64,000 nucleotides of DNA, from positions 33,401,501 through 33,465,500 of the forward strand of contig NC_081822.1 of assembly GCF_030704535.1 (NCBI RefSeq), written 5' to 3'. The translations under genes and the position numbers were made by a program. A model generated the notes under the pieces. The model did not search any database. It was not told the DNA's origin and saw nothing but the letters and a program-made list of their open reading frames with translations. The DNA comes from Vitis vinifera (taxonomy: Eukaryota > Streptophyta > Magnoliopsida > Vitales > Vitaceae). Shown one piece after another: positions 34,685-46,353 of this stretch (its first letter is position 1; each line of letters begins with the position of its first letter).

Positions 34685-36084
34685 TGATAACCCGACTCTT
34701 GGTAGCTTGGCATGTAAGGGTATCAACAAAATTTATACCTAAGGTCCTTACACTAAAGTAGCAAAGCTACTATAGCATAGTGGCTCTAGGATCGAACACT
34801 GGGAAGGGTTTTTACTTTAACTGGTGAAGTTCGGAGGATGGAGTGAACTTTTCTTAATAAAAAGTAGGTTAAGATGAAAACATAAAAAGATGAAGGTGTT
34901 GTAAACTAAACTAACATGAAAATAGGTTAAAAGATGGAAAAAGAAGTTTCTCAAAGCTTTGGATAGCCATGCTTAACTCACTGTGTAAAAATGGAGATTT
35001 TGGGACTTTTCACCTCGAGTTGGGGAAGCAACTAAGGTGATGCTTACTTCCCGAACCGGTATGAGTTTAACAACTGAGTTTTAGTCCTTGAAAACTTACA
35101 AAAAGGGTAGCTGAACCTCATAAATGCCCTTTTAATGATATAGGTCATCTCCTCGACTTGCAATACAATGGCTCGTAGGAGATAACTAATGAACGTCAGT
35201 GGATCTAACAATAAGAATCCACTGAGACCAAAAGGTTATCAAGTATTGGCCATTCAAAGCAAGTCAGAGGGATTAAAAGCTTTACTTTGAATGAAAACAT
35301 TTATGACGCTCAGCTACTTACATTCATGGCTTGGAAATCTCCATCCTAACACGGGAGCTTCACATGGCATCCATTACTTCAAGAAACTAAAAGGTTTTAG
35401 CCTCTCATCCTTGGGGATTTCATCCTCCAAGGATGTTTGGCTACTAAGAAAATGAGAAAGAAAAGAGAAAAGAAACGTATGAACAAAAGTGATCTTATAA
35501 CTTATAAAGTTACAGGTTACAAGATTAGATGATGATTGTCTGAGGCTCTTCACCTCTATTTAAAGACAATAACAAGCTAAATTACAAGAGCTATTACAAA
35601 AGCAACCTATTCATTGGTTGATTACAAGGGTAAAATAGGTATTTACAAAGCTAAAAATCAAGCAAAATATCTTGGAGAACCGGTAGTGGAATAACATCAA
35701 CAACGTCTCAAAACAGGAGATTCAAAGGAATTTCGCAATGTGCCTAAATCTACCTTGCGAAATTTTCGCAAGGTGTTTCTTCATTCTGTTTTCTTCACTC
35801 TGTTTTCCTCTTCTCCATTGCTTGTGCTCGTGTTTCCACTTGAAATTCAAGCCTGTAATCGTCCAAAATCCTTGCTTAACTCGCCCAAATAGCTCCTCCA
35901 TCAATTGGCATGCTTGAATCGATTCATAAGCTGATAAAAACATGTCAACTTGCCACAAAAAGGTTAAAACCAATCACTAAGGACCTTAATGAATTAATTG
36001 GGTTAAATGAATATGATTACTACTCAAAGGTGCTTAAAACCATTATAATTAGGTCTACAAAAAAGCACTTTTTGGTAGTAATCA
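34685..36084 (-). repeat. Gypsy 5' LTR (right copy)
   Basis: 1400 bp, partner of 25580-26979. The TATA-like TTTAAATAG lies at 35555-35564 on the minus strand, where it would start the element's transcript. Confidence 0.95.
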
Positions 36085-36089
36085 GGTAA
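36085..36089. repeat. Gypsy target-site duplication, right copy (GGTAA)
   Basis: One base different from GGTAG at 25575-25579. Confidence 0.8.
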
Positions 36090-37002
36090 AAAATCACGCC
36101 TATTGTTATCGACATGTGAAAGAGAACTTTTCAAGCTTCTTCAACAGGCAAAACATTAGGGGAAAGAAAGGGAAAGAAGATGCTTTGTTGCTTTTAGACA
36201 ACATTGCATATGCTCGGTTGGATATAGACTACAATGAGGCGTTTGAAAAACTTGTGTGTTTTAATGGCGACCTAGCAAGGTGGGTTGTGGAGAATAGTCT
36301 GGAGCATTGGGCGATGTCAAAGTTCCTTAAAAAACGTTGGGATAAAATGACAACTAATATTGCAGAGTCCTTTAATGCGTGGTTAAGAGAGGAACGCCAC
36401 CAAACAATTTATACGTTGCTGATGATGCACATGGATAAGCTTGTAGCCATGTTGGACACCCATATGCGTGGTACAGATAAGTGGAAGAGCGTGGTTGGAC
36501 CCAAAACAGAGGAAAACCTAATGTCAAATATCACGAGATCTGCTCCGATTACTGTGATGCCTTATTTGGGTGGGACGTTCAAGGTTTTTACTAGAGAAGT
36601 TTATTTGGTTGTGGATATGCAGCAACATAAGTGTACATGTCTAACATGGCAAATGTCCGGTTGCCATGTCCACATGTATGTGCTGTGATCCGTACATTGA
36701 GACACGATGTGTATGACTATATCGACCCATGTTTTAAAGTCTCCACCCAACAGTTGATTTACTCGGGTCAGTTTCAACCATTACCAACACACAACATGCC
36801 TAAAGTTTGTGAGGTTGGGACTTTGCAAGATGGGCAAGGCAACGTATTTCCTAGTCTCCAACCCCCGCAAGTGAGACGTCCTCCAGGAAGACCCCGACAA
36901 AGGCGTATTGAGTCACAATTTAGCCATAAGAGAGCTATTCATTGCTCTCGATGCAATGGCATAGGTCACAATCGGTCTAAATGTAATAATCCATTGCCGT
37001 GA
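36090..37002 (+). pseudogene. Transposase 3' part (catalytic Glu, SWIM finger, CCHC knuckle)
   Basis: Open from the Gypsy junction to a stop at 36688 in one frame, and from about 36631 to the TGA ending at 37002 in the next frame. The shift is one missing T near 36661-36664 (expected SGLPCPHVC). Confidence 0.88.
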
Positions 37003-39576
37003 CATGTTCATTTCTTTGCTTGTAAGGTTTTCATTTTGTGTACGATCCCTCATTGTTCCATTATTTGCTTTATGGTCATAAGGTTGTTGCTTTTGGATGT
37101 TATGTATTGTCCTTATTATAGACACGATGCACTACCTTTTGATTTTATTTTTTATAAGACTACTTTTTAATTTTCATGATTTGGAGTTGCTTTCATTACT
37201 GATTTAATTTGAAATTGCACTTTCAATGTGGTATCCTTTAACTTGATGTATACTTTCACTTCCCTATTTTAAGTATGTCCTACTCACATCATTGGATGCG
37301 TGCATTTTTCTTATCACTTAGCTGAACTTTCATAGTATTGTACTATACTTGCTGTCTAGTTATTCAGTTGGTCAGTTTATCTGTGCATTACATTCTACTT
37401 TTCTATGCCCAATGATGCAGTTCTAATATTAACAATGGTTGGTAATGGCTTAGATGGTTCTGCTGCCAGTTCACTCCCACTCTCGGTATGGTTCATCATA
37501 CTTGCTTATCTTTGTTGTTTTTTGCATTCTTCCGTTGCCAACATACTATTTGAGAGGTTTTCGCTTCTGTAGTACAGTGCCACAAGAACTTATAATCTAT
37601 AGTCATGCAATTTTAATGTATTGTCAGAACATAAATCAGAATGCATGTTGGTCTCAAAATGGGTGAAATTTCATTTTATGATATTTTACATATTTGAATT
37701 GGTGTGAACAAATTACTCCCTTGTTTATATATAATCTGAAATCCTTTTATGAAATTTTCATTTTCAGATACCTTTTAAGTTAGTATATATATATATTATG
37801 CATGAAATTTAAGTGATTTCTTCATGTCCCTTATTATAGTTACCATGTATCAGTTATGTTGGAAAGTTCTCTAATATTGAAGTTTTAACAATTCAACGTT
37901 TATTTATTAAATACTATTATATCAGCTTTGTAAGTTGTCGGGTAATATTTGTGTTCAATTTGGTAATATAGAAAATGTGGTTCACTAACACCATATACAA
38001 TTATGCTTTAGGGATCTAATGGTCTTCGTTATACAGCTGTGGGGATAGGCAAAAACCATGTCCTCTAGGATGAGGGAGGAGGGTAGAGGAAGGGATAAAG
38101 AGAGGTGTTCTGGTAGGAATGGTGATGGGGATGGGATTAACTCTTTAGCCACTTGAGTTATAGGTAACCCTTACCTCTGTAGCCACTTTAGCCAGGTCTC
38201 CAGGGTTAAATGATCACAATTATTTATGGGGACCTCAATGGTATTGAGACATTAGGCTTCTTTTTGCTTCACTTTCTAAGTGATTTAAATATGAAGGTGG
38301 AGAGCCATGCCTTGCCAATTTCTCAGTGCCTTGGACTCTGGACATACCTTATTTTCGGGTGGCAAATTCTGTATTATTTTTTGTCTCTAAGATTCAAACA
38401 ATTGACTTAAGCAAGGTGCATAGCTCTCTAGACACTTCATATACCAGTATTTTGAACCAGTTACATAAATTCATTTACGGTGATTCACGCACTGACCAAG
38501 CAAACTGATGTGGCAAACTTGTACCCAATGTGGCTTTTGCCAGGAGCAGTACAGACATTTAAAATTGCTCATGTATATCTTCTTGCAGAATCCTTACAAC
38601 AATGAAAATACTTCTATAAGTTAACAGAAAAAAAAAACATAAAGTCATAGCACATAACTTTTATTCTCCAACATAAAGTATGGTTTCCAAACTCCTCTTC
38701 ATTCATTTAATTCTCCAACACTCATGGATTCATCTTATTTATTCTTGTTTTCAAGCGTAAACATACTCTTTGTTTACTATTCTACAAAAAAGTATGTAGT
38801 AGCATTTCATAGTGTATCATTACCTTATTTTAAATGCCCACTTCCTCTTTTCTGCAAATTTTAGATTATTATGGCCATTGAATCAGATTCAAGCCTCAAA
38901 ACTTTCACAAGTTTAGATTAATAGTCCTAGGTTACATTTATTTTCCCATGAATCCTCACTCAGCTAACAACTTAGGTATGAATGAACTTTGGTCAAACAC
39001 ATGATTTGTGGTATCAAATGATAGTGTACAATTCTTCACTGATAGTTAGTACCATGTGGGAATACTCTCAACAGAAACTTGGATTCCAAACCTTGTCCAT
39101 GTTCAATGGCAGTAGCAAAGTGCTTGCTCTAGCAGTTCCTCTAGATTTTGTGTATGTCAGAAGTATCAAAAGGAGCAGGTTAAATAGGATTATTCATTGA
39201 TTTGTTGATGGTTTCTTTCTCTAATATAATTAGTCAATTTATTTCCATAAATTGATTTGATTTCTTTCTTTTATATATCATGTAGTATTCTCATATTTAT
39301 TTTTTTCTTTTATAGTCTATTCTGTACATTTTGACTGTTATTGCCTATTCTATATAGCCTTATTCATAAATTTTCAATCCTCCCTCTTACAGGATATCTC
39401 ACTGTTAGTAGCACCCAACCCCATCTAATGTCTTACCCTGCTGTATATTTCTAAATACAAGCAGACAAATCTTTGTAACTTTGAGAAATGACAGCTTTAC
39501 TTTTTCACTTATTTTATTGCATTACCAACTGCAAGAATGTTGCTATTCCTAACATGTCCATGTTTTCAAACATTGC
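37003..39576. other. Spacer inside the Mutator-like element
   Basis: Between transposase and protease genes. AT-rich, with no domain in any short open frame. It probably holds the promoter, the leader and introns of the protease gene. Confidence 0.5.
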
Positions 39577-42500
39577 ATGCAGGGCACATCAATGTTTACA
39601 CGATGCTCAGCTGCAAGATTTAAGAAACTGTGCAACCGATTACCAGAGGCAAAAATTCAAGCCATAAGAGACCTCCAATTTGGAGGTCTCTTAAACTTAA
39701 ACTGCACAGAGGTGCGCCACAACCTCTGTATCTTTCTAATCCAACATTTCAATGTTGGATTTAGACGGATAGAGTTCTCAGCCCAGAAACACTATCCTGT
39801 TACAGCCACCGATGTTGGCCTCATTTTAGGCCTCCCAACAGAAGGACGGAATTTGCAGGTGACCTCCACATCATCAGATCATCCATTTGGGACTATTCGG
39901 GCATGCGAGGAGAAACTCCTAGACTTACCTGTAGGCGAGGAGTTCCGTAGAGCATTCATTTACTACGCATGTGCCACATTGTTGGCCCCCACGTCTAGGC
40001 TCAATGGTTGCCGTAACTTGTGGCATACCATCCATGAGGATGGATTCCGAAATGATGTTAATTGGGCCCAGTTTGTGCTTGACCAACTAGTTGAGGGAAT
40101 TAGGCGATACCAACAATCTAAGACCTCTTGGGTACATGGCTGCGTTTTATTTCTTCAGGTAGTGAACTTATTCAGTCTTTGTCTTCCATTTTGTTATCTA
40201 ATTTTATTGCACAACATATTCACATTTGCCTACTGATGTTTCTATTTATTTTGCAGCTGCATTATGTCATTAAATTCAAAATTCCTTCAGTCCAAGTCCC
40301 CTTTACAGTGCCCCCAGCACTGGCATGGACTGACGATTTGATTAAGCGACGACTAGTCGCTGAGATAAAGGAGTTTGGAGCATTCGGACATGCTGAGATT
40401 GATTTTGTAAGTTATGCATGCATAAATATATTGTCATTACTAGCATAACACTCATTATTTAAGTACTAATCTTCAGTGCTAATTATAGGCGTCCCAGAGA
40501 TCTCCAACCGTAGAGAGAACTATGGAGCCAGAGACTAATGTGGACCATGACACAAATGTTGATGCTGAAAATAGTGATGTAAGCTGTGAATTTTTCAAAA
40601 ACTTAATAAATGTTCACTTCATTGTCATTGTAATTTATTTTTACTTCTTAACTACAAAGAAATATGTTGTTGTTACATTCTGTTCTCAAAGATTGATATC
40701 AATATCATGTCATAGGAAATATGGCATCAATATCATGATGCAGAACGAGCAATCGACCAATATCAAAGGGGCATTCAGCAGCAGCTGAGAATAATGCGTG
40801 GCCTTATGCATAAGTTAGGGACTCGCAGACATAGTGGGGTAAATTCAGATGCGGGTGGTCACTCTAGCTATGCACCAGCCAGCACTCCCACAGCCGATGA
40901 CCATGCATTTCCTGGTGATGAGTACATGGCTTCGCATGCTGCATACCATGTGCTAGACACACCAGATCGCGTTGTCGCCCCTGAGTATGAGTTGCAGCCC
41001 AGTGTACCCATTAATGTAGTAAGCAGTAAGTGATAAAATTTATGCAAACACCCATATGGTTAACAACCCAAGTACCCAATCATAATGTATACCTTTGCTG
41101 ACTAGTTCTAAATCTCGTATTGCAGATGGTGAAGAACAACCAGAAGGTAATGTTGTCCCCACAAATAGAAACGTCCGGAGACGTCGAGTGCGTCGAATGG
41201 CTCCAAACCTGTTGTCCCCATACATATCCCAACCACAAACGAAACAATCTGCCATCAAAATTGACCTAAAACAAGGAGCTGCACTGGTATTTGGAGACGA
41301 TTTGGATGCAAGGTAACATACTTGAGTGACACTCCTCTCATTGTATGATAGTGAAAACATAAAAACTAAATTGTATTTTTTTGTAACAGTGAGGAACTAG
41401 TGTCTATGCATGACACTATCCTAACCAGAGGCAATTTGGGCTGCTTCGAAGGGAATGGGTGGATAGGAAACGACGTGCATATCATTTCTTATCCCTCTTT
41501 ATGTATTATTTTAAGTTTGAAAATGAAAGTGTCGTTCTAATATAATTTGTTGCTTACACTTTTATGATATACGAAATCAGGTCGTCGATGCCTACTGTAG
41601 ATTGTTGCAGTATCAACATGAACCGAAGTCGAAACTTTTTCTATCCCCCTACATAGCTGTAATGATGACTAATCCATTAAATCCTTGCTTATCTTTATTT
41701 TTTGTCTTGAACCAGGCATCACCTACAATGACAAACCTGATATTATCCCGTATTTGACATGCAGGAAATGGTAATCCACTCCCAGGCAAAACACTTAGTG
41801 AGGGAGGCAGTTATTGGACGCTTTGAACCACATCTGTATCAGATTGATATTCCATATGTCAATGTTAACGAGGTGGATTCCTATGTTTAATGCTTGGATT
41901 TGTATTTTTATTGCATGAATGTACAATATTTAGATGTATGTTTAATGGCAGTCTATTGGTGTAGGTCTTCTTACCGGTTCTCATAAAGAACCATTGGACA
42001 TTGTATGTATATGACCTAGAAAACAGGAGAATCCAACTGCTAGATTCTCGTCCTGGTAGAAAGAAGACAATGTTGAGTGGAGTTCAACAAAATCTGGTAA
42101 AGTAACAAGCAACAAGTAATAATTTGTTAGGTATGTCTTCCCATAAAAATTTCAATTGTTGCGTTAATAAATGTTTCAGGCCAAGGTTGTCCTGTGGTTG
42201 GCTGCCCACAAAAAAGAGGTATCACCTTATGATTTGAGGACATTCAATTTCATAACACCTGATGTACCCCTCCAAACTAATGAGTGAGTGTTGACCTTGC
42301 AGTCCGGGATATTGTATAGGATTGTAATTTATTTGAAGTTCATCTCTTATTTATAATTCCACACTTAATAACGTTTTGGTAATTATATTGACGTAGGCAC
42401 GATTGCGGAGTTTTTGTAATGAAATTCATGGAATTGTGGTCAATGGGGGGGGTTCTCCAAATCAATCGATGTGGTACGTAGGAGGAATTATCTATGACTA

Positions 42501-42701
42501 TCTCATTATTGTTAAAATAGTTAGAAAAGCCTAATTAATTAATTTGCTGATTTGTTGCTATCAACGTGAATGAACGCAGGGGAAATTGAAACATTACAGG
42601 TTGAAGATCATGGGGAGTATGTTGTTCTCAGCACAAAATGCACACCGAGACCGTGTCCGGAGAGATTAAAGGGGATTGTAATTTGTGATAAGACTGTATA
42701 A
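39577..42701 (+). CDS. Ulp1-type (C48) cysteine protease-like protein of the Mutator-like element
   Basis: I can thread 12 exons: 39577-40158, 40257-40406, 40489-40578, 40716-41025, 41126-41312, 41390-41474, 41581-41658, 41765-41872, 41965-42096, 42180-42283, 42397-42473 and 42580-42701. All have GT..AG edges and phases that agree, giving 674 residues without a stop. The N-terminal third (VRHNLCIFLIQHF, YPVTATDVGLILGLP) is the transposon-type domain often fused to such proteases. A basic linker (NVRRRRVRRMAP) follows. The protease part has IKNHWTLYVYDLENRRIQLL (catalytic His), LLDSRPG (Asp) and EHDCGVFVMKFMELW (catalytic Cys). Known relatives cleave SUMO-like modifiers, but activity of transposon copies is unproven. 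The start could lie in an upstream exon, since a splice acceptor ends at 39582. Confidence 0.8.
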
Positions 42702-43690
42702 AGTTAGCACATTTGTATGTAATTTATGGTGGGCAAATGTAGTTATTTAATATTTTTTTTTTTGGTGACTATGCATGCTAGAGAGGGTTTTGGTGAATTG
42801 GGTGGAAACCTGTTGTTTTTTGTGATTTGGAGTTGTAAGGGTTTGGGTGAGGAGAATAGTACTGATATCATGGTTGAGGAGTTTATTATTGAGGGATTGA
42901 AAGTAACATTTTAGGATTCCTTGCACACCGTTTTATCCTTTCCGGTTCTTATTCTACATTCATTTTAAATTAATTTTAATCTCAATTGACTTAAATTAAG
43001 CTATAAAATAATTCTAATTTAAATTTAAATTTAATTTTACTTTCCCAAGAGAGAAACTCAAAACTCTTGCTAAAGAGAGATAAAGGGAAAAGCATATCAT
43101 GAGATATGAATGTATGGATTGAACAAACTCCAAGGTAAAGCAAAGATAGAGAATTGTCTCCACTTTGATCGGGGTATTGTTGCATGCAACATGCATGCCA
43201 AGGATTCTTATTGATTTTGGCTCAAAAAATTCCCCAAAATGTTACTTTTCTTTTCTCTTAAACCTCCTCAAGAGATTTTTTTTTCCCCTTGAATTTGCAT
43301 GTTAACCAATGGAGATATCCAAAAGTTAGACCTACCCATGAGGAAAAAAAAATATTAATACTATTAATTTCTTCTTTAAAAATAAATCATTTTTACTATT
43401 AATATTATATAAATCCATAATAATATGTGTTGATGCCCAATTTCGCATGTTGCGTGTTCTAATATGACATGTTAATTACCATATGACGCTCCATTTGCAT
43501 AATTCCATTTATGTTACCATGTGTGTTAGGTTGGTAGGTATGTTTGGCTTAGGTGTTGGCCCCACCTTAGTTGATGCCTAAACTTATTCCTATATGATCT
43601 AATTAATTCAATAAGGCATTCTTATTCTGTTAAAAAAAAAGTAAAAAATTGAATTTATTCCCTCTTTAGTGGATAAAAGGGCAAAGGACC
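42702..43690. other. Spacer right of the Mutator-like element
   Basis: AT-rich, no supported gene. The right end of the element should lie in the first 100 bases or so. Confidence 0.4.
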
Positions 43691-43699
43691 GGAAAACAT

Positions 43700-44045
43700 G
43701 AAGTGTTCGATCGGTCGATATTTTGCGTCAGCCATTGATCAACCGGTCGAACAATTCTTCAGCCGGTCGCGCACACGCTACTGGATGAGAGAGGGTGGAT
43801 TTTGGCACCCTCGACCGGAGATAGACCGGGCGATCAGTTTCGGTCGACCGGTTCTTGGAGGATTGGACACGCTACTGGATGAGAGAGGGTGGATTTTGGC
43901 ACCCTCGTCCGGCGATCGACCGGTCGATCAGTTTCGCTCGACCGGTTCCTGGAGGATTGGACACGCTACTGGATGAGAGAGGGTGGATTTTGGGACCCTC
44001 GTCCGGAGCTCGTCCGGTCGACTATATACGGTCGACCGGTTTGCA
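43700..44045. repeat. 94-bp tandem array with CG-rich ggtcgaccggt motifs
   Basis: 'cacgctactggatgagagag' begins at 43774, 43868 and 43962, so the period is exactly 94. Each unit ends in a CG-rich part (gatcgaccggtcgatcag, gctcgaccggttc) in otherwise AT-rich DNA. A degenerate partial copy precedes the first (43700-43770). Confidence 0.9.
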
Positions 44046-46010
44046 GGATACACTTGCAACCTAAAAAGTGCTTTTTTTTTTATAAATATGTAATAAAATT
44101 TAAAAATCTTGGGATCACTCTGAAGCCATGGTTGTAGACTGGAAGGTGATAGTGCTAGTTTTATTAGCTAGGTTGAGAATACATTAGGATTGCCTCAATA
44201 CTCCGAAATTTGCAATTAGTTCCACTCGCCTCTGATGTATGGCATAAGTGACATGGATAATTTTTAGATGAAAGAAGAGCTATTAATAAACATTTGAAAA
44301 TTTTATGCCCCTCTAGGCATGGTCCTTTTTCTTTTATATTCAAGATATTGTGTCTTTCTTTTTCTTCACTTTGACCTTATTTTCTTTGCTTTTGATTCCC
44401 TTCTTTTGCTGCAAAGGAAATCTCCTTCATTTGTAATTCTTCTAGCTATCTCAGCGAATTCCTTCCTTTCAGAAAAAAATGATGGCACAATGAATGCAGT
44501 GATGAGAATGAAAAGGAAGTATTCATTATAAATCAAAATAAGAGAACATTACTTTGAAACCCCAAATTTAGTGAACTAACAGGTTATTTTGTTAAGATTA
44601 CTATGAATAGAAGGGAACCTTGTGAAACTATCATAATATTTTGCAAAGCTTAAAGGAAAATAAATATACCTCCCCATAACTGGTATAACACCATTGCAAA
44701 AGAGAGGTTCTAATTGTGTCCTGATCTAGCATCAGTTTTTCCAACTCCTGCTTCCTACTCTCTTGTGTTTCTGGACTATATTCAAAATCACGAATCTGAA
44801 TCACATGAAAAATTGAACATACAGATCATTAGGAAGAGAACTTCAACAAATTATATTGAATGTGTTAATTTATCCTGTTATATTCCTGCCTTTTTAAAAT
44901 TTTTTTATATATTAAAAAATTATTTATAATATTTTTATTAGATAAACATCATAAAAACACTTGAAAAGTAATTATATTAAAAACATTTTAATAATAAAAC
45001 ATTATATAATAGTTTTCAAAAAATGATTTTTCAAAAACAGTTTTTGAGAATAATTTCTAAAAATCATTTTTTAATGTTTGTAAAATAAAAGTCTAATTAG
45101 AAATAAATTATTTTACATATTTGTAAAATTAATTTTTAAATTAGTTTTTAAAAAACAAGTAAAATATATTATTTAAAAACACTCTCTATTCTTTCTTAAA
45201 AACAAAAAATAGAAACAATTTTTTGTTGTCAAATAGTATTTTCCTGTTTTTTTTTTATTTAAAAAAAATTGTTTTTGAAAACAATTATAAATAGGCTCTA
45301 AATCTTCTATTATTATTATTATTAGTATTATTTAATCTACTTTTGCCTTTTTCAGCTTTTTTAGAATTATATATGCATTTAAGCTGAATTTTATAATGGG
45401 ACAGCCACCAAAAATATTGGATGTAATATTTAATTTTGTAGGAAGTCAAAAGTATATGATATTGAATAAAAATTTTCAAATCCATCTAAACTTAGATTAA
45501 AAAAAAATTAAAAAAAATTCACCCTTCTAAATTAGGAAAACTTCATTTGAAAGTATCTTTTATTAATAACAATAGTTCCTGACAGCACAATGCCTCCAGC
45601 AATTGATTCACAACCGCTTGATTTGATTCCGAATTGTAATTTTTTTTTTAGATGAGAAATAAGACACTAGAAAATATGTCAAAAATGATGTAAATTTAAC
45701 CATCAATCAATAATAAAACCATAAATAATAATTTTTCTCCTTTATTTTTTTTTAAATTTATTTTTAAGCATTTCTAATCCCCCATTCCAAAAGAAATCAA
45801 TGATATTTGTAGGAAACTAATCCTAAAAATGTAAATAAAGTTCTTAATTATATGACATTTTGATTTTTTAAATAAAACTAAGAATTATTTAAATATAAAA
45901 AAAAAAATCCAAACACAAAGGAATTAAACAGGTTTCCTAAATGTAAATTTTTTTTTCCAATGAATGAAAAAAAAAAAATGAATGCATTATACCTATTAAA
46001 AAGTGCAAAA
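44046..46010. other. AT-rich spacer
   Basis: 44880-45300 and 45480-46000 are very AT-rich with repeated tttttgaaaac and aaaaacatt phrases of the kind seen in small inverted-repeat elements. No boundaries could be fixed. Confidence 0.4.
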
Positions 46011-46032
46011 CACCGTGGAACATGTTACTGAG

Positions 46033-46060
46033 TCAACCGGTTCATATCCGGTCGGCCGGG
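46033..46060. repeat. CG-rich ccggt motif cluster upstream of the transposon ORF
   Basis: caaccggttcatatccggtc followed by ggccgg, resembling the motifs at 43.7-44.0 and 48.4-48.5 kb. Confidence 0.5.
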
Positions 46061-46353
46061 GTGACGTTTAAAAAACCATTCCGCGCTTAATTTCTTCAGT
46101 GTTATCCTCTGCCAGTCGAAGGGATCCGCAGATTGAGCTGCCACACACCCACTTTCGACGCGATTCCAGCTGTTGCAAGCCTTCGGAGTGAGTTTTGAGG
46201 GGTGCGGCTTCACATTTCGGACCTAGGGCGTGAGGTTTGGCAGTGGTCCTCCTTCATCGCGCGTCACAGGCGGTTTGTCTTCTCTTCCCGCGCGCGTCAC
46301 AGGCTCTTTCATTGGCGTTGTTTTGACATAGGTGTGGCCCTTTGTAGTGTTTC

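Larger units (their letters stand above)
25580..36084 (-). mobile_element. Complete Athila-like Gypsy LTR retrotransposon
   Basis: 10,505 bp on the minus strand: two 1400-bp LTRs, a primer-binding site complementary to tRNA-Asp next to the 5' LTR, one long gag-pol frame and a G-rich polypurine tract before the 3' LTR. Domain order gag, protease, reverse transcriptase, RNase H, integrase is that of Gypsy. The gag type, the DLGASVNLLP protease and the tRNA-Asp site fit the Athila group. The 1.9 kb between pol and the 3' LTR, where Athila elements may hold an extra frame, contains no convincing gene. It lies inside the Mutator-like transposase. It is nearly intact, with one nonsense codon seen in pol. 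Confidence 0.93.
24165..37002 (+). pseudogene. MuDR-type transposase, split by a Gypsy element and frameshifted
   Basis: Exons 24165-24520 and 24615-37002, the latter interrupted by 25580-36084. Exon 1 encodes a PB1-like N-terminal domain (RIYCYIFVGGKLVQK, GIHIYKGMTFEEF). Exon 2 encodes the MuDR zinc-binding domain (KCSVEDCPW..NHNH, residues about 200-235) and the transposase core: AIDSCHLSGPYKG (first Asp), IIISDRHQGILRSV (second Asp), and after the Gypsy TTNIAESFNAWLREE (Glu). A SWIM finger (CTCLTWQMSG..CPHVCAV) and a CCHC knuckle (CSRCNGIGHNRSKC) follow. Removing the Gypsy and its target copy restores the frame (ELFGVENHAYCYRH). One base is missing near 36661-36664 in the SWIM finger. Corrected, the gene would be about 744 residues. 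It is not functional as found. Confidence 0.88.
21690..42760 (+). mobile_element. Mutator-like element carrying a Ulp1-type protease gene (Kaonashi-like), with nested Gypsy
   Basis: The limits are approximate. The left limit is where the receptor relic ends (just before ggcccagctgggccc) and the right limit is shortly after the protease gene. The element encodes a MuDR-type transposase (24165-37002, interrupted) and, in the same direction, a Ulp1-type cysteine protease (39577-42701). This gene pair is the hallmark of the Ulp1-containing Mutator-like elements described in plants. I could not find long terminal inverted repeats. Members of this group are reported to lack them, so that neither supports nor refutes the call. 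The Gypsy at 25580-36084 accounts for half of the length. Confidence 0.7.

Noticed and set aside
21690..42760. Terminal inverted repeats of the Mutator-like element
   Set aside because: The palindrome ggcccagctgggccc near 21695 has no partner that I can find near 42.7 kb, so the ends are given as approximate.
43991..44042. A coding gene over the 94-bp array (repeated residues such as LLDERGWILAP)
   Set aside because: The open frames exist because the repeat unit lacks stops in some frames. The reading shifts between units, since 94 is not a multiple of three.
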